Positions 48,111-59,029 of a DNA stretch of 64,000 nt are shown here, piece by piece (position 1 is the first letter of the stretch; every line of letters begins with the position of its first letter). This stretch comes from Anaeramoeba flamelloides (taxonomy: Eukaryota; Metamonada; Anaeramoebidae): assembly GCA_027625915.1 (NCBI GenBank), contig JANTQA010000070.1:14823001-14887000 (forward strand). Reading direction: 5' to 3'. The notes beneath the pieces were generated by a model. That model made no database searches. It saw only the letters and a program-made list of their open reading frames with translations, and was not told where the DNA came from. The position numbers and the translations under genes are program-made.

Positions 48111-48627
48111 AAATTTTTTTTTCCCATTCTTTTTCTTTTATCATTTTCTTTTATTTTCTTTTCTTTTTTCTTTTTAATTTTTTCCTTTTTATTTTAATTC
48201 TTTTTTTTAAAAATATATTCCAATCTTTTTCTTTTAATGAAATTCACGTACAAAAAAAGAAAAAGAAGAAAGAAAGAAAGAAAGAAAAAAAAAGAAAAAA
48301 AGAAAAAACTTACCAATATTTCTTTCATTGTTGAATATGTGTTTGTCATTCATGAAAATTTCATTGTGTAAATCATATGAATTATCTCTCACACCTTCTT
48401 CGGTAAATTCTGTTCCAGTTCCTATTTCTTCATCGTCTAGCGGGTCTTTCTCTTTTTCTTTTTTCTTTATTTGTTCTTGATTCTTTTTTACTTTATTTCT
48501 TTTTCTTTTATCTCTTTTCAAAGTTTTATAAAAAAATTTATGATATACAGAAATGTGTTTATCCAACGAATTCTTTGTTCGAAACAATTTCCCACACTGT
48601 AAACAATTATAGTGTATTTGAAACATC

Positions 48628-48735
48628 AACTAAAGTTGGTGAAATAATAAAAAAATGATTTGAAGTTTCATTTTTTTTATCTTTTTTTATTTTTATTTAT
48701 TTTTTTTTTTTTTCTTTATTTTTCTTTTTATCAAT
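48628..48735. promoter_or_regulatory. Divergent promoter of the transposon's two genes
   Basis: Only 108 bp separate the start codons of the transposase (minus) and the companion gene (plus). The stretch is almost pure T/A with a long T run (48690-48725) and must hold both promoters. No specific box is recognisable. Confidence 0.45.
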
Positions 48736-48998
48736 ATGAATACAATCACAGAAAAATACATACCAATCATCAAAATTACAAAAAACTTAATGGAAGTAAT
48801 TTTTAAGAAATTCAACGTTTCTTATGATGGTAAATTCCATGAACGTAGGAGAAAAATTCAAGAATTATGTACACATCCAAAATGGAACCAAGTCTATGAT
48901 GAACTGGTTAAAGAAGGATTATGGGACCCAAATTATGTTCAAAGAAGAAAAAAAAAAGGTTTTTTCTTTTCTTTCGACATTTTTTTTTCTAATAGTAT

Positions 48999-49036
<38 letters not shown>

Positions 49037-50053
49037 CCTATAAAGAACAAAAAAAATTGTGACAAATCACCAAATACTGATTGGATTCCCTTTTCGAATG
49101 GCGAACATGAATTTGAGGAAAATTTTATTTTGAGTAAAATTTCTAATATTTTCTTTTTCTTTTTTCTTTTTTCTTTTCTTTTTTTCTTTTTGATTTTTTT
49201 AGTACTTCATTAAATCTTTTTGTTAATGATTATATCATTTCCAATATTTTATCAGATTCACAAGTAAATAGAAAACGAATTATTCGAAAAAATGTAAAGG
49301 AATTATCAAAAAAGAAAAAGAAAAAAAAAGAGAAAAGAGAAAAAGAAAAGGAAGGGGAAAAGGAAAAGGAAATCGAAATCGAAATCGAAGAAGAGTCCGA
49401 AAAAACGAAGAAAACAAAAAACAAAAAACATAAAAAAAAAAAACGAACAATTGCGTATTATATTTTTTATCTTTTTTTTTCAGCTAAAAATTTATTTTTT
49501 TGTTCTTTTTTAATTTTCTAATTTTTTATTTTTTTTTTTTTTCTTTTTTTTACATTTTTTATACTAATTCTTGATATATTTTAATTTTTTTTAATTATAG
49601 AATCAATTGTGAATTTAATACAGCATATTATCAAAAAAAATTGACCAATTAGAAGAAAATCAAACAAACATGATGAAAATAGTTGAATCTCAGAGAAAAA
49701 CATATGAAGAATCAAAGATTAATATGAAGAAAACAACTTTAGATTTTATTTTTGAAGAAAATCTTAAATTAGCAGCATATCGTAGTACAACGAGGATGAT
49801 AGTTAGTAACATTTTGGTATTACAGGCGAAAGATAACTTTAACCAAATTAGATATCCAGGAAGGGGCGAAGCATCACGGGTTGCTAAGAAATGTAATTCT
49901 TTACTTTCTAAACAAAAGAGTTCTTTAATGAATTTAATTTTTAAGAAACGCAGTAATAATTTTGGAGAAGAAAATTCTGAACAAAGAAAAAAAATTTATT
50001 ACAAATCTAGAAGAAAAGAAAATTTATCAACCCATTTTCAATATTATGAGTAA
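48736..50053 (+). CDS. Companion gene of the transposon, multi-exon, unknown family
   Basis: The ATG at 48736 opens an exon to about 48958 (ITKNLMEVIFKKFNVSYDGKFHERRRKIQELCTHP is read in it). A short exon follows (49046-49128), then a K/E-rich exon (49203-49454), a GT-AG intron (49455-49623, phase consistent on both sides) and a last exon to 50053. The last exon starts with a coiled coil (IDQLEENQ...MKIVESQRKTYEE) and continues with a compact basic domain ending SKQKSSLMNLIFKKRSNNFG. The first two junctions are each off by one base, possibly through homopolymer errors. I recognise no family. Its place opposite the transposase and the many Lys/Arg residues suggest a DNA-binding accessory protein like TnpA, but this is inference. 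Confidence 0.5.
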
Positions 50054-50164
50054 AAAAAATCGAGATATTTTGATTAATAAGTGGATATCTGACTATTTTT
50101 AATTTTCTAATATATCTCACTGTTTTTTTGTTATTTTTTTTTTCACTTTAGTTTTTTTCTTAAT

Positions 50165-50425
50165 ACATGAAATTTCACCAGAATTCAATATCATCTCAAT
50201 AAAAATTAATATTTTTTCAATTAATTTTCAATTATTTTTCCTGAATTTTTCATTCTTTTTCATTGATTTTTCATTTAAGTATTTCCTTGAATTTTCCTGG
50301 TAACTTCCATTGACTATTTCAAGGATATTTCAATTAATTTCATTAAATATTTCAATTTAATTTCAATTTAATTTCAATTTTTTTTCAATAAAATTTCATT
50401 AAAAAATAACCAAAAAATCAACAAC
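50165..50425. repeat. Right subterminal repeat array
   Basis: Degenerate copies of 'tttcaattaatttca' and 'ttcattgatttttcattt' fill the last 260 bp of the transposon, matching in style the array at the left end. Confidence 0.6.
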
Positions 50426-50443
50426 AATTTGTTGTCATGTGTA

Positions 50444-51209
50444 AAAGGGTATATATGATTAGAGTGTTGGAATAGAAAGTGGAATTGGCAATTTTTTTGG
50501 TTTTAATTCTGTCTTGAGAGGATCTTTCATCAAAGAGTATCATATCCTGACATACTCGAGACACTGAATCAATTCACGAGACAATTCTAAAAACACCAGA
50601 CATGCTCAGTAAAACATAAAAAATACAAGAGACAAAGTTCCAAAAATGAAAGAATTTGATTTTTAACAAGTATTGTCTTGAGTATGTGAGTATACAGTAG
50701 AAAGTGAAAGCCAAATAAATTTATTGTTGTAAATTACCAGTCGACGTTTGCAATTGGATCATACATCAGTCAATAAATAGAGAGAAAGTATTGTAAAACA
50801 ACTTACAAAAAACAAAATTAAAAACAGGATTTTATTTCAAAGCACGGGCTATCTTTGGAACACTGATGTTTTGATCACCAATATCAAAATAATTAAGTAT
50901 TCGTTAAAAAAAAAAAAAGAAATAAAGATGTTTGTTGCAAATTGTTTACAATTCCTGAAGGAAACATTTCATAACAGTTGTCATTAGATGAACTTATTCC
51001 TTCTTGCTGATTAAAAGAAGTATGTTATATTGATAATAACTTCATTCTTTTGGGTTCAATTTAATCATTTTTTTTAAAAATATATTTTATTTTTTACATT
51101 TTCCACTGTTATTTAATTTCTTTCCCTTCATTCTCTCGTTCTTTCCTTTTTTTTTTTACAATATATATTTTATTATATCGAAATCCTTTCTTATCAACTT
51201 TTTCAAAAG
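50444..51209. other. Intergenic, upstream of the first kinase-fusion gene
   Basis: No gene is visible. The last 60 bp are T-rich with an A-T box 'acaatatatattttattata' (about 51160-51179) that could serve as a TATA-like element 30-50 bp before the start codon. Confidence 0.4.
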
Positions 51210-54200
51210 ATGTCGAGGAAAAGAAAAGATCAAAATCATCAAGAAAGCAACAGTGAAAGTGAAACAGAAAATGAAAAAGAAACCAAAATGATATTCCAAA
51301 CTCCAAAAAAAAAAAAAACTACTCGTTCCAAATGGTCTTCAAAAGAAAGAGAAATTCAATTACGACTCAAGATCCTTTTACAAAAAGAAAAAAATTTAGA
51401 ACAAGAAAAAAAAGAACTAAAAGAGTCCAAAGTAGAAAAAAAAGAATTACTTAAAAAAAAAAAAGAATTACTTAAAAAAAAAAAAGAAATACTTTCTCCA
51501 ATCGATGAAAACATACCAGAACAATTTTCTTTATATTACAATCAACTAAAAGAATTCATCAAGAATGATCAAGAACGATTTGACAAACAAGTTACTGATT
51601 GCTTGAATAATATGAAAAAATTATTGGATGGCAAAAACATCAATGTGATTGTTCTGTTTAGCTTACTTCAAGAAGAAAAGAACTTATTCGAACAAATAGA
51701 TAGCAATGAAAAAAAAATTCAAGAACAAGAAAAAAAAATGTTAGAAAAAGAAAAAGAAATAAAAGAACAACAACTAAAAATTGATCAAAAAGAAAAAGAA
51801 AAAGAATCAAGAATGAATTTTTCAACAACTTCATCAATATTTCAAATTAATTCAGGTAATTAATTCCTTCACAAAATGATGCTTTTTTTTTTTTTTGAAT
51901 AATTTTAAATTTCAATTGACTTTGAAATCTCCAATTAACTTAACATGTACTTTATTCTGATCTTTAAATCTTTTTTTTCTTTTCTTTCTTTTCTGGCAAA
52001 ACCCAAAACAAAAAAAAAATTAAAAAAAATTTGCTTTATTAATTTCTAATTATCCAATCTAAAAACTATTTTTCAAAGGATCAATTTCTCGATCAAGTGG
52101 CACTTCTACTCCCAGTAAAAAAATTGCAACCAAATCTATTATTAATATTAAGAAGATTCTTTTTGAAGGAGCAAAAGAATATTTCAAAAAATTTGGTATT
52201 GGCATTCTTGAAAAATTGAAAATAAAAACAGATTTAGAAAATAATAATAAAAATAAAAAAGAAAAAGGAAAAGGAAAAGGAAAAGAAAATAAAATTGAAA
52301 AAGAAAAAGAAAAAGAAAAAGAAAAAGAAAAAGAAAAAGAAAAAGAGTACAAAAAACAAATAATTGTAAAATTTAAAAAAAAATTAGAAGAAATCAGAGA
52401 TTTCAACAAATATTCAAAAGATAATTCAACAAAAGCAGAACAAGAATTCCAAAAAAAACTCTTTGAATATTTCTTGGGATTTGAAAAAAAACTCTCAGAT
52501 ATGAGATTTTTATGGACTGGTAATTTAATACAAACAAAATTTGAAAATAATAAACCTGATTATTTAATTGTCAACAAATCATTTAAATTTAGTTTTGAAA
52601 AAAGAAATAATAGAATAATGACTTTTAATGAATGGATGCTTTATATACCAAACTATAAAAATCTAAAAGAATTTAACAAACAAATGGAAAAATTAAATTT
52701 CAATAATGGGGAAAAAATAACAGATTCTGAATATGAAAGAATGATCGAAGAAAGGAAACTATTTAAAAGAGAAAGTCATAAAATCCCACCAAACGAAATT
52801 ATTTCAGCAATTGAAGTCAAAATTCCAACAAAAGTTACAAGTAATTCAGATGAATCGCAAACTGGAATATATAGCAAAATGATCACTAGATCTTTATCTT
52901 TTCTCAAAACGCCTATCATTGCATTTCTTACAAATTTGAAAACTCTTCAACTTTTGTATCAACCAATAAACAAATTTACTGGAATGACTGATCAACAAGT
53001 AATGAGAATTAATGAAACTTTTGATCCAATTGATTTTTTTTCAAATCCCAATAATTTTCAAAACAAATTTTTATTTCGATTATTTACTTTAAAAGTTAAT
53101 GGATTTAGATATTCTATAAATCAATTTTTAGGAAAGGGTGCACGTGCATTTGTATATGAATTAAAAAGAGATGAAGATGGAAATGAAAAACAAGAAACAG
53201 AAACAGAAACAGAAACAGAAAAAGAAAAAGAAAAAGAAAAAGAAAAGGAAATCATCCAAAGTTTTAATTCGTCATTAAAAATTTCAAAAAAAGTAAAAGA
53301 AAAAAAAATCAAAAATCAACAAGATGTAGAGGATGATCAAAATCAAAAATCAAAGAAGACTCAAATACAACTACAACCACCACAGCAACAACCACCTAAA
53401 ACTTTAATAATTAAACAATTTTATGGTGACAAATTATATAGTTGTCGAAATTGCAAAATAGAAACCGACAAAATTGAAGCTTTAATCAATAATGGTTTTT
53501 TAGATCAGAGCTATCTCTCCAATTTTAATAATAATAATAATAATAATAATAAAGAAAATGAAACAAATTTTTTTTTCTCAAAAATCAAATGTTACCGAAT
53601 TCCTATTTATGAAAACAAAACAAGTAATCACAAAAAAAGAATTAAAAAACAACAAAAAAAGAAGAAAGAAAAAAAGAAAGAAAAAGAAAAAAAAAAAGAA
53701 AAAGAAGAAAAAGACAAACCAAAACAAAAAAAGAAATTGAAAATGGAAGAAAATGAAGAAAATGAAAATGGAATATTAAAAAATTTTAATCATTTAAAAT
53801 TTTGGAAATTAGTTCTTAAAAGGATCGAAGAACTTCATAACCAAAATTGGTTACATCGAGATCTTAGAATTTCTAACATCATGATACATAAACAAAAAGT
53901 TCAAGATAAATCATCAAATATACTTTATTTACCAAGAATTATTGATTGGGACAGTTCTTATGATATTAATTTTGATCAAGACAAATTTTCTGGTGGCTTT
54001 TGCTGTGCTGGACCGACTTTATTATGGAATAATTTGTATGGAAAATATTCAAAATTTACAAAATCAGACGATTTAGAAATTTTATTAAATTCTTTTTTAA
54101 ATTGGTATACAACTCCAAAAAATGGCACTCCAATTTTATATTTACAGAATACCATTAATGAAGTAACATATACACAAAAGATTATTGAAAGATATGATAA

Positions 54201-54384
54201 ATATTTTTCCAAAATTTTAAAAAAAAAAGCTAAAAATTCTTCAAAAGCAAAACCAAAATTAGAATTAAGATCAATATCAAATTCAAATTCATTTTCAAAA
54301 CAAAGTATACCTGAAAAGTATCAAAACCAATGGTTAAATATTGAATTATTTAAAACATTTTTAATTGATTTTTTCCAACATTAA
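51210..54384 (+). CDS. Coiled coil, PD-(D/E)XK nuclease-like and FunK1-like kinase fusion, copy 1
   Basis: Two exons (51210-51855 and 52079-54384, intron GTAATT...AAAG, frame continuous) encode about 983 residues. Residues 40-205 form a Lys/Glu coiled coil. Around 340-510 is a region with KPDYLIV (Asp about 376) and AIEVKIP (Glu 461, Lys 463), the PD...ExK signature of restriction-endonuclease-like folds. The C-terminal kinase has a glycine loop (LGKGARAFVY, about 567), the ATP-binding Lys (LIIKQF, about 661), the catalytic HRDLRISNIM (about 808), IIDWDSS in place of DFG (about 838) and SDDLEILLNSFLN. These last features recall the fungal FunK1 class. Low-complexity (ET)n, (KE)n and poly-N inserts sit in kinase loops. 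The start matches the paralog's start (MSRKRK). It looks intact. Confidence 0.8.
51856..52078 (+). other. Intron of kinase-fusion copy 1
   Basis: 223 bp, GTAATT donor and TTTTTCAAAG acceptor. Splicing joins ...IFQINSG to SISRSSGTSTPSKK without a stop. The paralog at 60579-63752 is continuous over the equivalent place. Confidence 0.75.
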
Positions 54385-54965
54385 AAAAAACATTGTATTT
54401 TTTTATTTTTTTTATTTATTATTTAAAGCAGGAATTGTCTTATTTGCCCAAATTCCTAAATTTTTATTTCGAGACGGACAGTAGCTACCGGGCTTCAAGA
54501 GACTTTCAATTTTTTTAGAAAAAAATAAAACTTGAATTGTAATTTTCTGATATATACATCTACCTATAGATGTTTATTAATGATAATGTTTAATGTGCAT
54601 GTTAGTGTCCTTTTGAAATGTCAATGTGAATGATAGTTTGAAGTATATGAAATTTAAAATTTAAGGTTTAGGAGACAGAGTAAAGTGAGATCAGAGAATA
54701 ATTTTCTTTGAAAATTTCATTCATATTGTTAAGGCGAATGTTAATGTGAAGATTAATTGTTGGATTTGAAGTTTTAAATGATATACTTCTTAATTTTGAT
54801 CTAGTTTTGTTGTAGTGAAAAATTATTTGAAAATTGATTAGTTTTTTTCGATAAAAAATTGTTTTTTTAAATTTTGAGAAAATTTTTAAGTTTTGAAATT
54901 AAAAAGTAGATGAAATGTTAGAGGATTGAAGAAAATATGTTTTTTTTTTTTTTTTTGAGATGGTG
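54385..54965. other. Intergenic, no gene seen
   Basis: This is the 3' region of kinase-fusion copy 1. A slightly GC-richer patch at 54470-54505 (with 'gacggacagtagctaccggg') has no recognisable function. Confidence 0.4.
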
Positions 54966-55149
54966 CACAAGTGTAAATATGGGTTTGATTGGTACTAACT
55001 ATGTGAAAATTTACTAATCCAATATCTGAATTTTGATATAGATTTTTTATCAATCCACAGAGAATTGATTTGGTTATATCAAAATTTTGATATTTGGTAA
55101 GTGGTTCCCCCCACATTTGGTACCAATAAAACCCATATTTACACTTGTG
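54966..55149. mobile_element. CAC-ended MITE, 184 bp
   Basis: Inverted ends CACAAGTGTAAATATGGGTT and the exact complement at 55130-55149, with pairing arms ('atttggtaccaat'/'attggtactaact'). It belongs to the same family as 45210-45616. The flanks (TG and TA) do not form a perfect 2-bp duplication. Confidence 0.75.
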
Positions 55150-55638
55150 TACTGCAAAGAATTTTGGAAAGGAATTTGTTTTGAGTTGTTGTTTTTTGTT
55201 TTGAAAATTGTAGTTAGAAGTGAAAGTAGATTATAAATAGTAAAAATTTTTGACACTTGAAATAATATGTAGATTTTTTTAGGTATTCAATATCATCGGT
55301 TTTCTAGTTTTTTTATAGTATAAGAGGTGTTTGTAAGTTACAAATTCATGTATGGTCAAGATGTTGAATTTTTACGAAGTTTCTTCTATAATTTTATTCA
55401 ATTATAGAAAACAGTCCAATCTAATTTTTCAAATTACTGTAAAATTAAATTGTAAAAAAATATTTTTTATATCAAATAACATCAAACTGGGTTTAATAGT
55501 ACCGTAAGTAAAAAATTTTTTTATTTTGCTTTTTTTTCTTCTTATTTGTGCAAAAATACTCATTCAACCTAATACCCTAACCTAACCTACCCTAACCACA
55601 AACCTAAATCTAAAAATCGGTTTTGGTCAATTTGGCAG

Positions 55639-55676
<38 letters not shown>

Positions 55677-56312
55677 AATTTTAAATATTCAATTTCATTT
55701 TAACTTCTGAATTATTCAAACTGAGATATTAAAATTGATAAATTGAATACATTCAAAATAATGATCATTCTTTTAAAGATATCTTTGATTACAACTGAAG
55801 AACTGTTAAAAAAAAAAAAAAAAAAAAAGTTTCTTGATACTAATCACCTAAATTATTAACAAAATTACATTATACAGAAACATATTACAATCGATGTTAT
55901 CTTAAAATATGAAAAATCTTATATATTAACACATAAATACATACACATAATGATACATATTTTACAGATATCATTATTTTTATTTGAATTTTTAATTTTT
56001 GTATTTAATATTGTGATTCTAATAAGTTTATTCTCAATGAAACTAATGATAATTCTTTTAATAATATTAGTAAACTGTAAACAGATTTCCACGACAATTA
56101 ATAATAATTAATGTTTAGAAAAAATCGGTTTTCAATATTTCTAAAAAAAATTATTCGTAATTATTACTAATCATTTGTGAAAACAAAATAACAAAAGATA
56201 TGACAGAAAATATTCAATAAGATATATGATCATAATCAAAAAAACTAAATATCATTGGAAATATTTTAACATAATATTTAAATCATATTTGATATAAAAC
56301 TTACTTTTTGAA
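55150..56312. other. Intergenic; telomere-like patch and microsatellite
   Basis: Contains a degenerate telomere-like stretch (CCCTAACC/CCTAACCTACC) at 55577-55612, a perfect (AT)13 run at 55646-55671 and a long A run at 55810-55828. No gene can be supported. Confidence 0.5.
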
Positions 56313-56890
56313 AAAAGAAATACTTTTTTTTTTTTATTATTGAAGAAGTGTAAATTACACTCTAGTTGCCCTTATACTTAAATTTCCTTTCAGAAATTTA
56401 AGCGTAAAATCATAGATTTCACGATTATTAACCAATGAAAATAATAATAAACTGTTATGGTTTAAAATTAATTCATAGAGGTTTTTTTCATTTAATTTAT
56501 TCAGAAATATTAATCTATTATTTTCATAGGAAGGACATACCTACAAAAAATGATCAATATTTTCTATAACTTCCTTTTGTTTGTATTTTAAACATAAAGG
56601 ACAAAATTTATTTGAATTTTTATTAATTACATAGTAATATCTGTTTAAGCAATTGGTAAATGTCCTAAATTTTAGGATTGTTGAACTTGATTGATAACTT
56701 AAATATTTTTGAGTTGTAAATAATGAATTTTGGTTTCTTAATATTGTGAAGTATTTTTTCACTTTCCAGCTCTTGGAATTCAATAATTCATTATATGTGT
56801 ATTTATAGATTTCCTTTTTTAATTCAATTATATCTTTTGAATTCCAGTTAATTTTATTGTTGGTTCGTTGATTAAATTTTATTAATTTTT

Positions 56891-57487
56891 CTAAAAAGGA
56901 AGTGATAAATTTTTTATTTTTTTTTTAAATTTGAATTTTTTTTTATTTACTGAAATTACCATATTTTCAATTTTAAATTCTGTTTTATAGATAAGAATTG
57001 GTGTATTTCTGTTTATTTTGCATATTTCAGTAACGGCTGTATTCATCGAAGAATTTAAATAATTTAAAGTTTTTATTTCATAATTAAAAATTTCTAATCC
57101 ATATGTTAATTGACTTAATATAAAAGATTTAAATAATCTGATTTTCAAATTATTATTGAGGGAATTGTTATTGAATAATTGTTTACAGTTATTAAATGTT
57201 TCTTTAGCTTTTTTTAAATTATAAACTATATATGAAATTTTATCCAAATAGATGCCTAAATATTTAATCTTTTTTAAATCTTTTGAAATAACTTTTTTTT
57301 CTTTATTTGGTTTCAATCCAAATTGAATTATAATTTCATAAATTGAATTTAATTTTTGATTTAAATGGTGTTTATCCCCTTTTATAATTAAGATTAAATC
57401 ATCTGCAAACATTTGAAAATGGTCTGTTAGAGATATTATTTTTAATAAAAGAAAATGTGAAATTAGAGCAAATAAAATAGGCGACAA
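56891..57487 (-). pseudogene. LINE reverse transcriptase, C-terminal half of L3
   Basis: Starts in the PLSPILFALI motif and includes MFADDLILI with both catalytic Asp residues, the thumb region (KIKYLGIYLDKI) and the RLFKSFILSQLTYGLEI block. The N-terminal half lies upstream (57490-58190) in other frames with stops. The zinc motif CPLC...DHF lies at 56541-56620 in another frame. Confidence 0.8.
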
Positions 57488-58197
57488 TGGGTCCCCTTGA
57501 AATATACCTAGCCCTTCTCCTTGATAATATTTTATTAAAAAATTTTGAATAATTTTATTTTAAATAAATTTTTTTATTGTTTTTCTAATTATTTTAAAAC
57601 TGATCGAATCAAAAAATTTTGCTATATCAATCATAATAATATAAGTTTTATTATTTTCATTTTCATGATTTTATTTTATATTATTATAAGTATTTAAGAA
57701 ATTTAAAAATACAATTCGAGTATCATATTGTTTTCGAAATCCAAACTGTGATTTGTGAATAAATTCCCAACAAGGTTCAATTAGTTTATATAAAATTTTA
57801 AGAAATAATCTTGGTAAACTTTGATTAATTGAAATTGGTCGATAATTCAAAGTTACCCCCTCATTTCCTTTTTTATGTATAAATAAAATTGATCTTTTTT
57901 TAATGTATTCAATATTATTCTTATTAGGATTAAATAGCCAATTATTAAATATATTATGAATTGCAATTAAATATTTATCATAATTTTTATTTTCAATTTG
58001 TTCAAGATTTGAAATGATTTCATCATTACAAATATATTTTAAATTCTCAATTTTTTGAAATCCTTTAACTGATTTATTTTTTAAATTTTTGATTGTGTTT
58101 TTAATATTTTCAATTGGAAAAAAATTATCAATTTTAAAATTTTTTAAATTTTTAATTTTTAAATTTTTTATATAATTTAAAAATATTTTTACTTAGT

Positions 58198-58638
58198 TCA
58201 ATTGAATTTTTTTTTAATATAACCAAAATATTCATCAATCATGTTTTGATTATTTAAAATCATTTTCATTTTTTTAGACCTTATATAATTAATTTTTTTC
58301 CAAAAATTTTTGTTTTCCATATATTCTACGTTTATTTCATCAATAAATTTATTCCAAGCTTCTTTGTTTATTTTTTTAATTCGATTAATTAAATTTGGGT
58401 TAGACAAAATATTTTTAATTAATGGTGCAATTTTATGGTCATTTTTATTTTCTTTATAAATTATATCTGTATATTTAATAAATTTAGTTTTAAATTTTTT
58501 TATAGTCTTTGTATTTAAAATGAATTTTTTTTCTTTAAAATAATGAGTAAATTTTTTTTGATAACCATTATTTGTTATACTTTTATATTTTTTCTTAATA
58601 TTCCACTCTGAATTAATATTGATATTATTAATAATCAT
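58198..58638 (-). pseudogene. LINE linker between endonuclease and reverse transcriptase (L3)
   Basis: A 146-codon basic frame following the SDHK motif (58640-58650), equivalent to 9130-9560 in the L2 copy. It contains NRIKKINKEAWNKFI and the SKKMKMILNNQNMIDEYFG segment found before the reverse transcriptase in all copies. Linker regions of this kind have no known separate activity. Confidence 0.7.
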
Positions 58639-58830
58639 TTTGTGATCTGACAGATTGTTTTCTATTGATTTTGGTATTTTGAGAATTTTTTGATTTTTAA
58701 AATTGATTAAGATATGGTCAATATTATTCTTTCTACAAAAGAAATACTTTTTAAATTAATGCTAACCCTGACAAATAAATATAATTTAACTCAACTACAA
58801 ATTTAAAATTTAATTTGATTAAAACAATTA

Positions 58831-59029
58831 CATTCAGTTTCACTTTTAATACACAAACTTTCAACGAAATTTAAGGTACAATTAAAATCTCAAATTAAGG
58901 TACAAAAATCAGTTTCTACTAAAATAAATTGTAAAAAAAAAAAAATTACAAAGTTTGTGCCTTAATTTGAGATTTTTTTTGTGCCTTAAATTTCGTTGTA
59001 AGTTTGTGCCTTAAAAGGGAAACTGACTG
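58831..59029. mobile_element. Pogo-type MITE (family 1), copy m
   Basis: A 199-bp palindrome, CATTCAGTTTCAC.../...GGGAAACTGACTG, with TA flanks. Confidence 0.85.

Larger units (their letters stand above)
44917..48627 (-). pseudogene. tnp2-type (CACTA/Plavaka) transposase
   Basis: From the ATG at 48625-48627 the first exon encodes a classical C2H2 finger (C-x2-C-x12-H-x4-H, CLQC...HISVYH) and ends at a GTAAGT donor (48308-48313). A later exon (from about 47660) encodes ADKLLHFIDRYF, then YYDEF, GIVSCFVGDTRESF, a CSFC pair, FHLLLEGL (in place of the usual DxxH..L.G), the IKLPKGLKRINKPFG block, SNLHIFAQHLEHSI and the terminal domain ending at 44917. Order and spacing match transposase family tnp2. 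The enzyme would cut and join the element ends. A MITE (45982-46178), a CAC-ended MITE (45210-45616) and at least two frame changes near 47250-47350 and 46000 break it, and a SINE-like sequence lies in its first intron. The clearest continuous part is 46089-47039. Confidence 0.75.
44458..50441. mobile_element. CACTA/Plavaka-like DNA transposon, about 6 kb
   Basis: The left end CACATGGGAACAAAT (44458) pairs with the right end, whose complement reads CACATGACAACAAAT (ending at 50441). Both are flanked by TA (44456-44457 and 50442-50443). Just inside both ends are arrays of a TGAAATTTCATT-like motif, 44478-44650 and 50165-50425. The element carries a tnp2-type transposase with an N-terminal C2H2 finger on the minus strand and a divergent multi-exon gene on the plus strand, with 108 bp between their start codons. 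CAC-starting ends, a 2-bp duplication, subterminal repeats and two genes are the hallmarks of the CACTA superfamily. The C2H2-plus-tnp2 layout is that of the Plavaka group. It has itself received two MITEs and a SINE-like insert. Confidence 0.7.
56329..58736 (-). mobile_element. LINE retrotransposon L3 copy with 16-bp target duplication
   Basis: Minus-strand copy of the same family as 827-2700 and 8708-11447. The 16-bp sequence AAAAGAAATACTTTTT occurs at 56313-56328, next to the tail, and again at 58737-58752, next to the 5' end, fixing both edges. It starts inside the endonuclease (reading IDHILINF, then the SDHK motif) and runs to the shared 3' end and tail (56329-56341). Stops and frame changes break it into several frames. 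Confidence 0.9.

Noticed and set aside
53558-53740. Separate lysine-rich protein in copy 1 of the kinase fusion
   Set aside because: It is an alternative frame of the poly-Lys/Glu loop within the kinase.
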